Assembly: GCA_963817755.1 (NCBI GenBank)
Contig: CAWFPB010000003.1
Span: 1,178,001 to 1,242,000 of the forward strand
Length of the DNA stretch: 64,000 nt
Origin: Oleiagrimonas sp963817755
Lineage (GTDB): Bacteria > Pseudomonadota > Gammaproteobacteria > Xanthomonadales > Rhodanobacteraceae
Direction of reading: 5' to 3'
Of the stretch, positions 24,936 to 34,693 are shown piece after piece; position 1 is the stretch's first letter; each line of letters begins with the position of its first letter. The translations under genes and the position numbers were made by a program. The notes below the pieces were generated by a model. The model saw only the letters and a list, made by a program, of their open reading frames with translations, was not told the DNA's origin and ran no database searches.

Positions 24936-27491
24936 TCAGTCGAGCTCGTCGAGCAGCTTCTGCGCGGTCTCGCGTTGCGCATCGCCGCCCTCGGCCAGCG
25001 CCTCCTCGAGCATGGCGCGGGCACCTTCGGGGTCGCCCATGTCCATGTAGGCACGGGCCAGGTCGATCTTGGTGTCCACGGCGTCGCCGCCGAGTCCCTG
25101 CGGAGGTTCGGAAGCCGCCGGCTCGTCCCCGCCCATGTCCAGGTCGCCCAGGTCCAGGTCGAGTCCTTCCGACTCGAGGTCGAAATCGTGCCCGGCTTCC
25201 GGATCGTGCGGAGTCTCGGAGGCGGATTCGGGTGCGGTGGTGCCCTGTGTCGACAATTCCAGGTCCGGCAATGGGTCGGATGCGGCGCCGGCTTCGTCCT
25301 CCGGCGTCGATTCGGGGGCCGCCTCGTCGGCCGTCAGCGGCGGCAGCGCGTCGAACTCGTCTTCGCTGGGCGCTTCGGTCGGCGCGGACGAAGCAGTCGG
25401 GGACAGGTCGAAGTCGTAGGAATATTCGGTCGCCGAACGTTCTCCGGCCGCCTCCTCGTGCGCTTCGGACGCATCCGGTGCGGCGGCGTGCGCCGTGGCG
25501 TCCGCGTCGGCACCCTCGGGCTCGTGATCCGCCTCGTACACCCCGGCGTCCGGCTCTTCGTCCACCTCGGGCTCGTAGGCCTGGCCTGCATCGGCGAACA
25601 GCGGATAGTCCGGGGCCAGCTCCTCGCCCATCGTCATCACGTCGCGCCACTCGGGCTGCTCCGGATCGCTGATGTGGGCGTGCATGGCCTCGGCGGCCGA
25701 CTCGAAGCCTTCCACGTCGCGGCGCGCGTAGTAGAGGCTGACCAGCTCCAGGTGCGTGTCGATATCGTCGGGATGCTCGGCCAGCTGGTGCAACAGCTCG
25801 TCCAGTTCCTCGTCGAGACCTTCCACGGACGGTGCGTCACCCAGCGGCGAGCTGCCGAATTGATCGGCCAGCGACGAGGACCTCCCGGACCGGGCGGGCT
25901 TGTTCTTGCCACGGCCACGCAGGAACAGGCCGATCAACCCGATCAACAGGACCAGTGCCGCGGCGACCTTGGCCCACAGGGTGGCATACCAGGGTTCGCC
26001 CGGGCGACGCGCATGCGGCCGCACCGTGGCCGCCGGCTTGGTGGCGGCCGTCTTGGCCACGACAGGCGTGGCCGCCGCGGTGGAAGCACCGGCCACGCCG
26101 CTTGCGGCTGTCTTGGCCGCGGTCGATGCCGCGGCCGGACGAGTAGCGCTGGCGGCCTGGGCCACGCTGCCGCTCATGGCCGGTGCCATGGCCGAAGCGC
26201 CCGCGGCCGGCTTGCCGGATTCGGCGAGCTTGTTCTGCAGCTCGGCGATCTCCGCGTTCTTCAGGCTCATCAGGCGATCGTTCTTGTTCTGGATGTCCTT
26301 CAGGCTCTTCAGGCGCGCCTGCAGGTCGGCGGTCTGCTGCTTGGCGCTGGACAGCGCTTCCTTGGCGCGCGCCACGTCCTGCTGCAGTTTCTCGACCACG
26401 ACCTTGTTGCTGCCGTGGGCGCTGCCGGCGCGGGCACCGGTGCTATTGCCGCCTTCACTGGGCGGCACCAGCTTGAGGTGGTCCCCACCCGACCCGGCCG
26501 CGTGGCCGGCACCGGTCCGGGAAGCGGACGCGCGCGGCGACGGCTGGCCGGAAGCGGCATGGCCGGCCTTGGCCACCATGGTCGGGCGCGACGGCGCCAC
26601 GGCCTGCCAGGCGTGATCCTGGCGCAGGACCTCGGCAGTCGCCGCGGCCTTGTTCGTGGCCATCACCTGCTCGTGCGTGGGAATGCGCAGGACCGCACCG
26701 CTCTTGAGGGCGTTGATGTTGTTCTTGTAGAAGGCGTCCGGATTGGTCGACTTCAGCGCCAGCATCATCTGGTTGACGCTGATGTCGGAGCTGCGCATCT
26801 TGCGGGCGATGCCCCACAGCGTCTGGCCGTGCGCCACCGGGCCGTAATTGCCGCCCTGCGTGGATACCGGGGCGGGTGAGGGCGCCGGCGCGGGCTTGCG
26901 GGGCGCCGGGGCCACGGTCGGCTTGACTGCCGGCTTGCGGGGTACGGGTACGGTCTTGCCGGTGCTCGCAACCGGCTTGGTCCGGGGCTTGGCCGGAGCC
27001 GGCGCCGGTGTCGGTGCGGACGGGCGGGCCTGCGGTTTCGGTGCCGGTGCCGGCACGGCCGGAGCCACGGCGCCCTGCAGTCGCGTGGGCGTGACCATGA
27101 CCGGCGGATCGAGCAGGATGGTGTATTCACGCAGCAACTGGCCGCGCGGCCAGTCCACCTTGACCAGGAAATCCAGGTACGACTCGCGGACCGGCTGTTC
27201 GGAGGTCACCCGGATCACCTTCTGCCCGGCGGCATTGGTGGTGACCTTGAAGTGCAGTTGCACCGAAAGGCTCATGCGGTCCAGGCCGACACGCTCGAAC
27301 TGCTTGGCCGAGGCCAGCGAGACTTCGAGCTTGTCGGCCTCGCCCGGGTAATCCACGCGCAGCGGTATTTCCGCCACCAGCGGCTTGTTCAGCGTGGACT
27401 TGACGCGAATCTGACCCAACCCAAGCGCGAGGGCCTGGGCACTGCTCAACGTCAAAGCCACCAGGATCGACAGCTTCAAGGACCGGTTCAT
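24936..27491 (-). CDS. fimV: Type IV pilus assembly / polar hub protein FimV
   Basis: 851 residues. Signal peptide about 1-24, FimV N-terminal domain to 140 (LGLGQIRVKSTLNKPLVAEI), Pro/Ala linker 141-212, LysM peptidoglycan-binding domain about 217-278 (AHGQTLWGIARKM), coiled coil about 360-425, one membrane helix near 500 (AALVLLIGLIGLFLRG). A long acidic cytoplasmic part follows, with TPR-like helices and the conserved FimV end (DLARAYMDMGDPEGARAMLEEAL). FimV promotes PilQ secretin assembly and recruits signalling proteins to the pole. ATG at 27491. Upstream gene asd is the usual neighbour. Confidence 0.93.
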   Translation of the reverse strand: MNRSLKLSILVALTLSSAQALALGLGQIRVKSTLNKPLVAEIPLRVDYPGEADKLEVSLASAKQFERVGLDRMSLSVQLHFKVTTNAAGQKVIRVTSEQPVRESYLDFLVKVDWPRGQLLREYTILLDPPVMVTPTRLQGAVAPAVPAPAPKPQARPSAPTPAPAPAKPRTKPVASTGKTVPVPRKPAVKPTVAPAPRKPAPAPSPAPVSTQGGNYGPVAHGQTLWGIARKMRSSDISVNQMMLALKSTNPDAFYKNNINALKSGAVLRIPTHEQVMATNKAAATAEVLRQDHAWQAVAPSRPTMVAKAGHAASGQPSPRASASRTGAGHAAGSGGDHLKLVPPSEGGNSTGARAGSAHGSNKVVVEKLQQDVARAKEALSSAKQQTADLQARLKSLKDIQNKNDRLMSLKNAEIAELQNKLAESGKPAAGASAMAPAMSGSVAQAASATRPAAASTAAKTAASGVAGASTAAATPVVAKTAATKPAATVRPHARRPGEPWYATLWAKVAAALVLLIGLIGLFLRGRGKNKPARSGRSSSLADQFGSSPLGDAPSVEGLDEELDELLHQLAEHPDDIDTHLELVSLYYARRDVEGFESAAEAMHAHISDPEQPEWRDVMTMGEELAPDYPLFADAGQAYEPEVDEEPDAGVYEADHEPEGADADATAHAAAPDASEAHEEAAGERSATEYSYDFDLSPTASSAPTEAPSEDEFDALPPLTADEAAPESTPEDEAGAASDPLPDLELSTQGTTAPESASETPHDPEAGHDFDLESEGLDLDLGDLDMGGDEPAASEPPQGLGGDAVDTKIDLARAYMDMGDPEGARAMLEEALAEGGDAQRETAQKLLDELD

Positions 27492-27633
27492 CGAGTGCTC
27501 CCCACTCACGACGTCTGCGTCGCGCGACAATCTCGACGCGACTTTACAACATTTTCGTAACTTTAGTTCACCACAAGGATTTTCACCAGCCCGGACAACC
27601 ACACTACGACCCCGGCCCGGCGTCACCCCCTGG

Positions 27634-27951
27634 TCACTGCCCGCCGCCAGCTCCCGCCTTCGCGGTCGATGCACCGGCCGGCGCCTCGCGATGGGCCAGT
27701 CGCGCCTTGAGCTTGGCGATTTCACGATCGCGTGCGGCCAGGCTGGCCTGCTCGGCTGCGTTGCGCTCACTGACTTCCCGGATCTGCTGCTTGAGATCGT
27801 TCGCCTGCGCCTGCTGGTGGGTCACGTCCTTGCTCACCTTCTGCAGCTGCTCGCGGGCAGCCCGGGCGGAGGAAGAAGGCGCCTGGGCCATGCAGGAGGC
27901 GGCCGCCAGCAATCCGGGCAGCGCCCATCCCCAACGTTTGCCTGAACTCAT
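27634..27951 (-). CDS. Exported coiled-coil protein, hypothetical
   Basis: 105 residues. A signal peptide of about 23 residues (ALPGLLAAASCMAQA) precedes a region of heptad-like helix (about 35-88) with many Gln, Glu, Ala and Arg, then an Ala/Gly tail. Its ATG directly follows the asd stop codon with no gap, so it is translated from the asd message. It may help FimV or the envelope (inference from position only). Confidence 0.65.
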   Translation of the reverse strand: MSSGKRWGWALPGLLAAASCMAQAPSSSARAAREQLQKVSKDVTHQQAQANDLKQQIREVSERNAAEQASLAARDREIAKLKARLAHREAPAGASTAKAGAGGGQ

Positions 27952-28980
<1,029 letters not shown>

Positions 28981-29045
28981 GGAATGCGGTTCTCGATACA
29001 GGTGCGATCAGGCATGCAAAGGAAGGTGGGAGGCTCGGGGCCGAT

Positions 29046-30134
29046 TCAGGCGATGCGCGGTTTCACCGGCCCCACGTCGCCGCACTGGGCGCGGTGACGC
29101 AGCGCATGGTCCATCAGCACCAGTGCCACCATGGCCTCGGCGATGGGCGTGGCGCGGATGCCCACGCAGGGGTCGTGTCGGCCCTTGGTCACCACCTCGG
29201 TGGGCTTGCCGTCCACGTCCACACTGCGACCGGGGATCAGGATGCTGGACGTGGGCTTGAGCACGATCGAGGCACGGATCGCCTGGCCGCTGGAGATGCC
29301 GCCGAGAATGCCGCCGGCATGATTGGACGCGAAACCGTCGGTGGTCATCTCGTCGCGGTGTTCGCTGCCCTTCTGTGCCACGGCGGCGAAGCCGTCGCCG
29401 ATTTCCACGCCCTTGACCGCGTTGATGCTCATCAGTGCCGCGGCCAGCTCGGCGTCGAGCTTGCCGTAGACTGGCTCGCCCCAGCCCGGCGGCACGCCTT
29501 CGGCCACCACATCCACGCGCGCGCCGACCGAATCGCCGGATTTGCGCAGCGCGGTGATGGTGCGCTCGAGCTCCTCCACCATCGCGGCATCGGGCCAGAA
29601 GAACGGGTTGTCCTCGACCGCGCCCCAGTCGAAGCTTCGCGGGACCAGTTCGCCCATGCCGGCCAGGCAGCCGCGCACGCGCACGCCATGGCGCTGGTCC
29701 AGCCATTTGCGGGCGATCACCCCCGCGGCCACGCGCATGGTGGTCTCGCGCGCCGAACTGCGTCCGCCGCCGCGCGGGTCGCGCACGCCGTACTTGTGCC
29801 AGTAGGTGTAGTCGGCATGGCCGGGACGGAAGGTGCGCGCGATCTCGGCATAGTCCTTCGAGCGTGCGTCGGTATTTCGGATCAGCAACGCGATCGGCGT
29901 GCCGGTGGTCACGCCCTCGTACACACCCGAGAGAATGTCCACTTCATCGGCCTCGCGGCGCTGCGAGGTGTAGCGCGACTTGCCCGTGGCGCGACGCGCC
30001 AGGTCGTGGGCAAAGTCACCAGGATCCAGCGCCAGGCCCGGCGGACAGCCGTCGACCACGCAACCGATGGCCGGCCCGTGGCTTTCGCCGAACGTGGTGA
30101 CGGTGAGCAGTTTGCCGAATGCGTTGCTGGACAT
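29046..30134 (-). CDS. aroC: Chorismate synthase
   Basis: 362 residues. It converts EPSP to chorismate with reduced FMN. Family signatures seen: GESHGPAIGCVVDGCPPG near the N-terminus, the Arg-rich RPGHADYTYWHKYG, GGGRSSARET, and DGFASNHAGGILGG near residue 290. ATG at 30134. It sits between prmB and asd on the same strand, with 65-base gaps on both sides. Confidence 0.97.
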   Translation of the reverse strand: MSSNAFGKLLTVTTFGESHGPAIGCVVDGCPPGLALDPGDFAHDLARRATGKSRYTSQRREADEVDILSGVYEGVTTGTPIALLIRNTDARSKDYAEIARTFRPGHADYTYWHKYGVRDPRGGGRSSARETTMRVAAGVIARKWLDQRHGVRVRGCLAGMGELVPRSFDWGAVEDNPFFWPDAAMVEELERTITALRKSGDSVGARVDVVAEGVPPGWGEPVYGKLDAELAAALMSINAVKGVEIGDGFAAVAQKGSEHRDEMTTDGFASNHAGGILGGISSGQAIRASIVLKPTSSILIPGRSVDVDGKPTEVVTKGRHDPCVGIRATPIAEAMVALVLMDHALRHRAQCGDVGPVKPRIA

Positions 30135-30199
30135 GGTGGGAAGGGACGGATGCGAAGACCTAGCGTCGGTGGTATCGCGCGTGCTTGCAAGCCCTGCGC

Positions 30200-31129
30200 T
30201 TATGCCTTTTCGCGCTGAGCCGCCGCCGCGCGGATTGCGTCGGCATGCGCCAGCAGGTCGCGGCGCTCGATCGCGAACACGCCCATCGGGCCAGTCTGGA
30301 ACTCCAGCCACACAAAAGGCACCTCGGGCAGCAGCTCGACCAGGGAGGACTCGCTGTTGCCGACCTCGACGATCAGCACGCCGCCTTCGGTCAGGTGCCC
30401 GGCGGCCTCGTCGAGCATGCGCAGGCACAGGTCCAGGCCGTCATTGCCCGAGGTCAGGCCCAGCTGCGGCTCGTGCCCGTACTCGCTTGGCAGGCCGTCG
30501 TATTCGGCCTGGCCCACGTAGGGCGGGTTGGACACGATCAGGTCGTAGCGCTCGCCCTCGAGCGCATCGAAAAGGTCCGAGCGAAGCGCACGCATGCGAT
30601 CGACGTCCACCTGGTTCAGGACCATGTTCTCGCGTGCCAGCGACAACGCGTCCTCGCTGACGTCGACCAGGTCCACGTGCCAGTCCGGATGCCAGGCCGC
30701 CATGGCGATGCCGATGCAGCCCGAGCCGGTGCACATGTCCAGGGCACGTTCGATCTGGCGCCCGTCCAGCCACGGCGAGAAGCCGTTCTGGATCAATTCG
30801 GCGATGGGCGAGCGCGGCACCAGCGCGCGGACGTCGGAGATGAATTTCAGGCCTGCAAACCAGGCTTCGCCGACCAGGTAGGCCACCGGCACGCGCTCTT
30901 CCTCGCGGCGGCGGATCAGCGCCAGCACGCGCTCACGCTCCTCGGCCGTGAGCGCCGCAGCACCGTAGGCCGGGGGCAGGTCCGGCGGCAGGTGCAGCGA
31001 GGCCAGCACCAGTTGGGTGGCCTCGTCGATGGCGCTGTCCTGGCCATGCCCGAAGGTCAGCCCGGCAGCGGAGAACCGGCTGGCGGCGTAGCGGATGAAA
31101 TCGACGATGGTGGCAAGTTCGGCAGTCAC
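30200..31129 (-). CDS. prmB: 50S ribosomal protein L3 glutamine methyltransferase
   Basis: 309 residues, SAM-dependent class I methyltransferase acting on a glutamine of ribosomal protein L3. SAM motif DMCTGSGCIGIAMA and the catalytic NPPY (SNPPYVGQAEYDGLP) are present; the latter with the following YDGLP favours PrmB over PrmC. GTG start at 31129 with GGAG nine bases upstream. TATACT at 31159-31164 forms its -10 element. No release-factor gene is adjacent, again favouring PrmB. Confidence 0.92.
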   Translation of the reverse strand: MTAELATIVDFIRYAASRFSAAGLTFGHGQDSAIDEATQLVLASLHLPPDLPPAYGAAALTAEERERVLALIRRREEERVPVAYLVGEAWFAGLKFISDVRALVPRSPIAELIQNGFSPWLDGRQIERALDMCTGSGCIGIAMAAWHPDWHVDLVDVSEDALSLARENMVLNQVDVDRMRALRSDLFDALEGERYDLIVSNPPYVGQAEYDGLPSEYGHEPQLGLTSGNDGLDLCLRMLDEAAGHLTEGGVLIVEVGNSESSLVELLPEVPFVWLEFQTGPMGVFAIERRDLLAHADAIRAAAAQREKA

Positions 31130-31158
31130 GCGGTGCGGCTCCGGCGGAATGACCGGCA

Positions 31159-31164
31159 AGTATA
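31159..31164 (-). promoter_or_regulatory. -10 element of prmB
   Basis: TATACT on the minus strand, 30 bases before the GTG start. Its -35 zone falls in the AGGGGCG tandem repeat. Confidence 0.5.
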
Positions 31165-31175
31165 GTGGAGGAGCC

Positions 31176-31210
31176 AGGGGCGAGGGGCGAGGGGCGAGGG
31201 GCGAGGGGCG
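31176..31210. repeat. Five tandem copies of AGGGGCG
   Basis: Five exact 7-base units in a row. On the minus strand they read CGCCCCT and lie 11 bases upstream of the prmB TATACT. The rest of the 380-base prmB-psd gap contains no gene that I can support. Confidence 0.85.
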
Positions 31211-31449
31211 AAACGCTAAGGAACCGCGCGCGGATCGGTCCATGCGGTCCTTTTCAGGCGTCGTCGATGAAAGGGACGTGAAGCTGATTGATCAGCCGGC
31301 TACCGCAGCCCTCCACCAGACATGCTGCGTTTGCCCGGGATGAGCAACCGCGAAGGGGATCGTGGCCCGTCGCCCGGCGTTCGATGTTTCCTTCGACAGC
31401 TCGCCAACGGAGCGAACCATTGCGCTGCGTGCGCGCAAGCGACGATCTT

Positions 31450-31489
31450 CGCCCTTCGCCCTTCGCCCCTCGCCCCTCGCCCCTCGCCC
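31450..31489. repeat. Tandem CGCCCCT repeats, inverted relative to those at 31176
   Basis: Two degenerate and three exact CGCCCCT units plus a partial one, ending six bases before the TATACT of psd. They mirror the repeat array before prmB. Confidence 0.8.
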
Positions 31490-31495
31490 ACCCCC

Positions 31496-31501
31496 TATAC
31501 T
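31496..31501 (+). promoter_or_regulatory. -10 element of psd
   Basis: TATACT ends eight bases before the psd ATG, so the transcript would begin at or next to the start codon. Confidence 0.5.
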
Positions 31502-31509
31502 TCCGCCCC

Positions 31510-32349
31510 ATGAAACCCAAGGTCCTGCTCCAATACCTGGTCCCGCACCGCCTGCTCTCGCGCATCGTCTTCTGGGCCACGCGCTGGACCTGGAGGCCGT
31601 GGAAGAATTTCCTGATCGGCCAGATCGTGCGCCGCTATGAAGTGGACATGCGCGAAGCTGCCGAGCCCGATGCGACAGCCTATCCCTGCTTCAATGCATT
31701 CTTCACCCGCGCACTGAAGGACGACGCACGCCCGCTCGATGACGATCCGCGCAGCATCGTGTGCCCCGCGGACGGACGTATCAGCCAAGCCGGCACGATC
31801 GTGGACGGGCGCATCTTCCAGGCCAAGGGCCAGTCCTTCACCGCCGCCGAACTGCTGGCCGACGAGGCCGCCGCCGCGCCCTACCGCAACGGCCGCTTCG
31901 TCACCGTGTACCTGTCCCCGCGCGACTACCATCGCGTGCACATGCCGCTGGACGGCGAACTGGTGTCCACGCGCCACGTGCCCGGGCGCATCTTCAGTGT
32001 GGCGCCATTCGCCGTCGAGGCCATTCCGCGCCTGTTCGCGCGCAACGAGCGGCTGGTCTGCCACTTCCGTGGCGAGCAAGGGCCGTTCGTCGTGGTCCTG
32101 GTCGGTGCGATCCTGGTCTCCAGCGTGTCCACGGTGTGGGACGGGCTGGTCATCCCACCCTATGCCGGACGCATCATCGACCGGGACGCCGCCGGGCGCG
32201 GCATCCGCCTGGCCCGCGGCGCGGAAATGGGCCGATTCAACATGGGCTCGACGGTCATCGTGCTGCTCCCCGAAGGGACGGGCGAGCTGGATCCGGACCT
32301 GGCCAGCCAGCGTTCGGTGCGGATGGGCCAGCGCCTGGGCAGAATGTGA
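31510..32349 (+). CDS. psd: Phosphatidylserine decarboxylase
   Basis: 279 residues, inner-membrane-associated pyruvoyl enzyme making phosphatidylethanolamine. The self-cleavage site is MGST with S247 (usually LGST), and the Asp-His-Ser triad is completed by D88 (CPADGRIS) and H144 (YHRVHMPL). The proenzyme is expected to cleave between G246 and S247 into beta and alpha chains. ATG at 31510; no Shine-Dalgarno sequence, fitting a leaderless message. Confidence 0.95.
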   Translation: MKPKVLLQYLVPHRLLSRIVFWATRWTWRPWKNFLIGQIVRRYEVDMREAAEPDATAYPCFNAFFTRALKDDARPLDDDPRSIVCPADGRISQAGTIVDGRIFQAKGQSFTAAELLADEAAAAPYRNGRFVTVYLSPRDYHRVHMPLDGELVSTRHVPGRIFSVAPFAVEAIPRLFARNERLVCHFRGEQGPFVVVLVGAILVSSVSTVWDGLVIPPYAGRIIDRDAAGRGIRLARGAEMGRFNMGSTVIVLLPEGTGELDPDLASQRSVRMGQRLGRM

Positions 32350-32492
32350 ACCTGATCAAGGTTTAAGCAAAAGTGACGCCTCGCGTCAGTTTGTGACGCA
32401 GAAGGATAGATTTCACCCGCAAGCTTGGCTATTCTTGATCCCTGAAACATCCTGGGCGCGATGGATGCGCCCGATCCCGGAGGGTAGCCGCA

Positions 32493-32963
32493 GTGAAGCC
32501 GAAGCATGTCGTCAACCGCATTCTCTCGATGACCCGGATGATGAAACTGGGTCGTCAACTGCGTGAGGTCGAGAACGCCATCTATGCGCTTCCCGCACCG
32601 CTGGCACGTCAGGTGGCCACCATCACCACGCGCGAACTGGATCTTGCGCAACGCTGCGATCCGCCCTGGATGTACGGCACACCGCCCGAGGAAAGCGGCA
32701 GCGATTGGGGCACCGGAGCCGACATCGGCATCGCCCGCGTGCGCTCGGACAACCCCCAGGTCCGCATGCGCGGCATCGGACTCTGGCTGGCGGTGATCTA
32801 TCACGAGACTGCGCAATCGCAGACCCCCGGCACGCACGACCTGCACCGCCAGGTCATGCGCGTGGTGCGCCAGCTCAAGGAACGCATCGATCCATCCACC
32901 CCGACCTCCGACACCTCGGTGGACGTGGGCAACACTGCTCCCAGCTCGGCTGCCGTGGCCTGA
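32493..32963 (+). CDS. Hypothetical protein
   Basis: 156 residues, not recognised. GTG start at 32493 with GGAGGG nine bases upstream. The protein is mostly helical in appearance, without signal or membrane segment, with HETAQSQTPGTHDLHRQVMRVV in the middle and a disordered Ser/Thr/Ala-rich tail. It follows psd after 143 bases. Codon use resembles the neighbours, so it is probably a real gene. Confidence 0.6.
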   Translation: MKPKHVVNRILSMTRMMKLGRQLREVENAIYALPAPLARQVATITTRELDLAQRCDPPWMYGTPPEESGSDWGTGADIGIARVRSDNPQVRMRGIGLWLAVIYHETAQSQTPGTHDLHRQVMRVVRQLKERIDPSTPTSDTSVDVGNTAPSSAAVA

Positions 32964-33018
32964 TCTCCCCGGCATCACCGCATGGTCCGCCACGGAGGGC
33001 GGGCCATGCAGGGCTTGA

Positions 33019-34518
33019 TCATCGCGAACAGTGCGGCAGCTTCAGCACGTGCCCTGCGCGGATCGCATACCGCGGCGCATGCAGGTGATTCATCCGCGCC
33101 ACCCTGTGCAGACTCGAACATCCCATCCTGCGGACGATTCCGCTCAGGGTGTCGCCGCGACGCACCCGGTAGTGGCGGATGCGCATCGATGCCGGCAAGG
33201 TCGGGTCGCTTGCGGCATGCAGCTCGGACGCCAGTTGCGGCCATTGCCCGCTTTCGCACTTGCGCGCATAGGTCTTCTCGAGGATGCGCGGCACCCGCAG
33301 CTTGGTACCCGCTGGCTGCGCCTTCTGCGGGTTCAGGCGCGGATTGAGGTTGCGCAGCACGCGGAACCAGCCATCGCGCATGCCGCCGGCCTCGCCCAGA
33401 CATACGGTCAGCTCCGAAAGCGAAGCCGGTCGCTGCAACTGGATCGAGCCGGGGCGTGTGTCGAAATGCGGGAACTTCAGGTTGTAGCGCTTCGGATGCA
33501 TGAACAACCAGGCCGCAGCCAGCACCATCGGCACGTAATCGCGGGTCTGGGCCGGCAATGAAAAATAGATCTTCGGATCGTAGAAACTGATGTCGGTGCG
33601 CCCGTCGACCAGGCGCCGGACCCTGCCCTCGCCGCCGTTGTAGGCCGCCAGGGTCAGCTCCAGATTGTCGTTGAACACCTTCAGTTGCTCGTCCATGTAC
33701 GCGGCATTGGCTCGCGCGGAAAGCCTGGGATCGAACCGCTGGTCGAATCCGTCGACGACACCCAGCCCGAAACGCCGGCCGGTCGAATACATGAACTGCA
33801 GCGGGCCCGCCGCACCCGATCGCGACACCGCATGGACCTTGCCGCCCGACTCCTTGGCCAGGATGCCGAAAAGGATGGCCTCGGGCAGCCCGGCCTTGCG
33901 ATAGGCCGGCCACATCTCGAAACGCATGTATTCGTAGTTGACGTAGGCGTCCATGAGGTTCGGACGCAGCCAGGTCAGCCATTCCTCCAGCGACGCCTTG
34001 ACCGGCCCGTTCATGGCGATCAGGTCCTTGAGCCGGTGCCCGCGCAGCAGCGTCACGCTGCGCTGCGACTGCGGCAGCGCCTCGAGCACCGGTGAACTGG
34101 CATCCCCAGCCACGCCGGCATCGGGCGTGTCCGGCAGCGTGTCGCCCTCGTCACCGGCGATGAAGCTGCCGTCCTTCAGGCGCAGCAGGTGGTCGAAGAC
34201 CGAGAAGAAGCGCTGCGGATCGCAGCCGGGCGTGGTGCCGCATTCGGCGGCGGCGGCCTTGAGCTTGTCGAGCGCGGCGTCGAGCGTCTTCTCGGACCGG
34301 CCATGGTCGCCGCTGCGCGCCAGTTGCAGGGCATCGCCGTAGCTGGAACTGGCCTGGTCCAGCTGGTCGTACAGGGCGTTGACCTTCTGCTCGTTGACCG
34401 GCGCCTTGGCGGCGGACCCGGGCGCGGATTTTCCGGTGGTGGCACAACCGGCCAGGCAGGTGGCCAGCAGGCCAAGGACGAATGGGGAAAACGGGACCCG
34501 ACAGCGAAAACCAAGCAT
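33019..34518 (-). CDS. Membrane-bound lytic transglycosylase with LysM domain (MltD-like)
   Basis: 499 residues. Lipoprotein signal with lipobox LAGC and C25 as lipidation site. Helical region to about 210, SLT catalytic domain about 220-340 with the catalytic glutamate in GILAKESGG and NAAYNGGEGRV-like AAYNGGEGRV, and a C-terminal LysM about 450-497 (YRVRRGDTLSGIVRRMG). It cleaves peptidoglycan to 1,6-anhydro products at the outer-membrane side. A single LysM, where E. coli MltD has two. ATG at 34518; longer upstream starts add an unlikely leader. Confidence 0.9.
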   Translation of the reverse strand: MLGFRCRVPFSPFVLGLLATCLAGCATTGKSAPGSAAKAPVNEQKVNALYDQLDQASSSYGDALQLARSGDHGRSEKTLDAALDKLKAAAAECGTTPGCDPQRFFSVFDHLLRLKDGSFIAGDEGDTLPDTPDAGVAGDASSPVLEALPQSQRSVTLLRGHRLKDLIAMNGPVKASLEEWLTWLRPNLMDAYVNYEYMRFEMWPAYRKAGLPEAILFGILAKESGGKVHAVSRSGAAGPLQFMYSTGRRFGLGVVDGFDQRFDPRLSARANAAYMDEQLKVFNDNLELTLAAYNGGEGRVRRLVDGRTDISFYDPKIYFSLPAQTRDYVPMVLAAAWLFMHPKRYNLKFPHFDTRPGSIQLQRPASLSELTVCLGEAGGMRDGWFRVLRNLNPRLNPQKAQPAGTKLRVPRILEKTYARKCESGQWPQLASELHAASDPTLPASMRIRHYRVRRGDTLSGIVRRMGCSSLHRVARMNHLHAPRYAIRAGHVLKLPHCSR

Positions 34519-34693
34519 GCAACACTCGAAACTGGACGACGAAAGTTCCACACCGTAGCTGCGAGCGCCCATGTACTCAAGGGCATAGCGCGCTTTTCCA
34601 AGAATCGATCGAGGATACAATCGGTGGCAACGGGTATCGGGCCGGGGCCCCGCGCCCGACCCTCATACGGGCCCCGGGCCCGCAACGGAGAAC

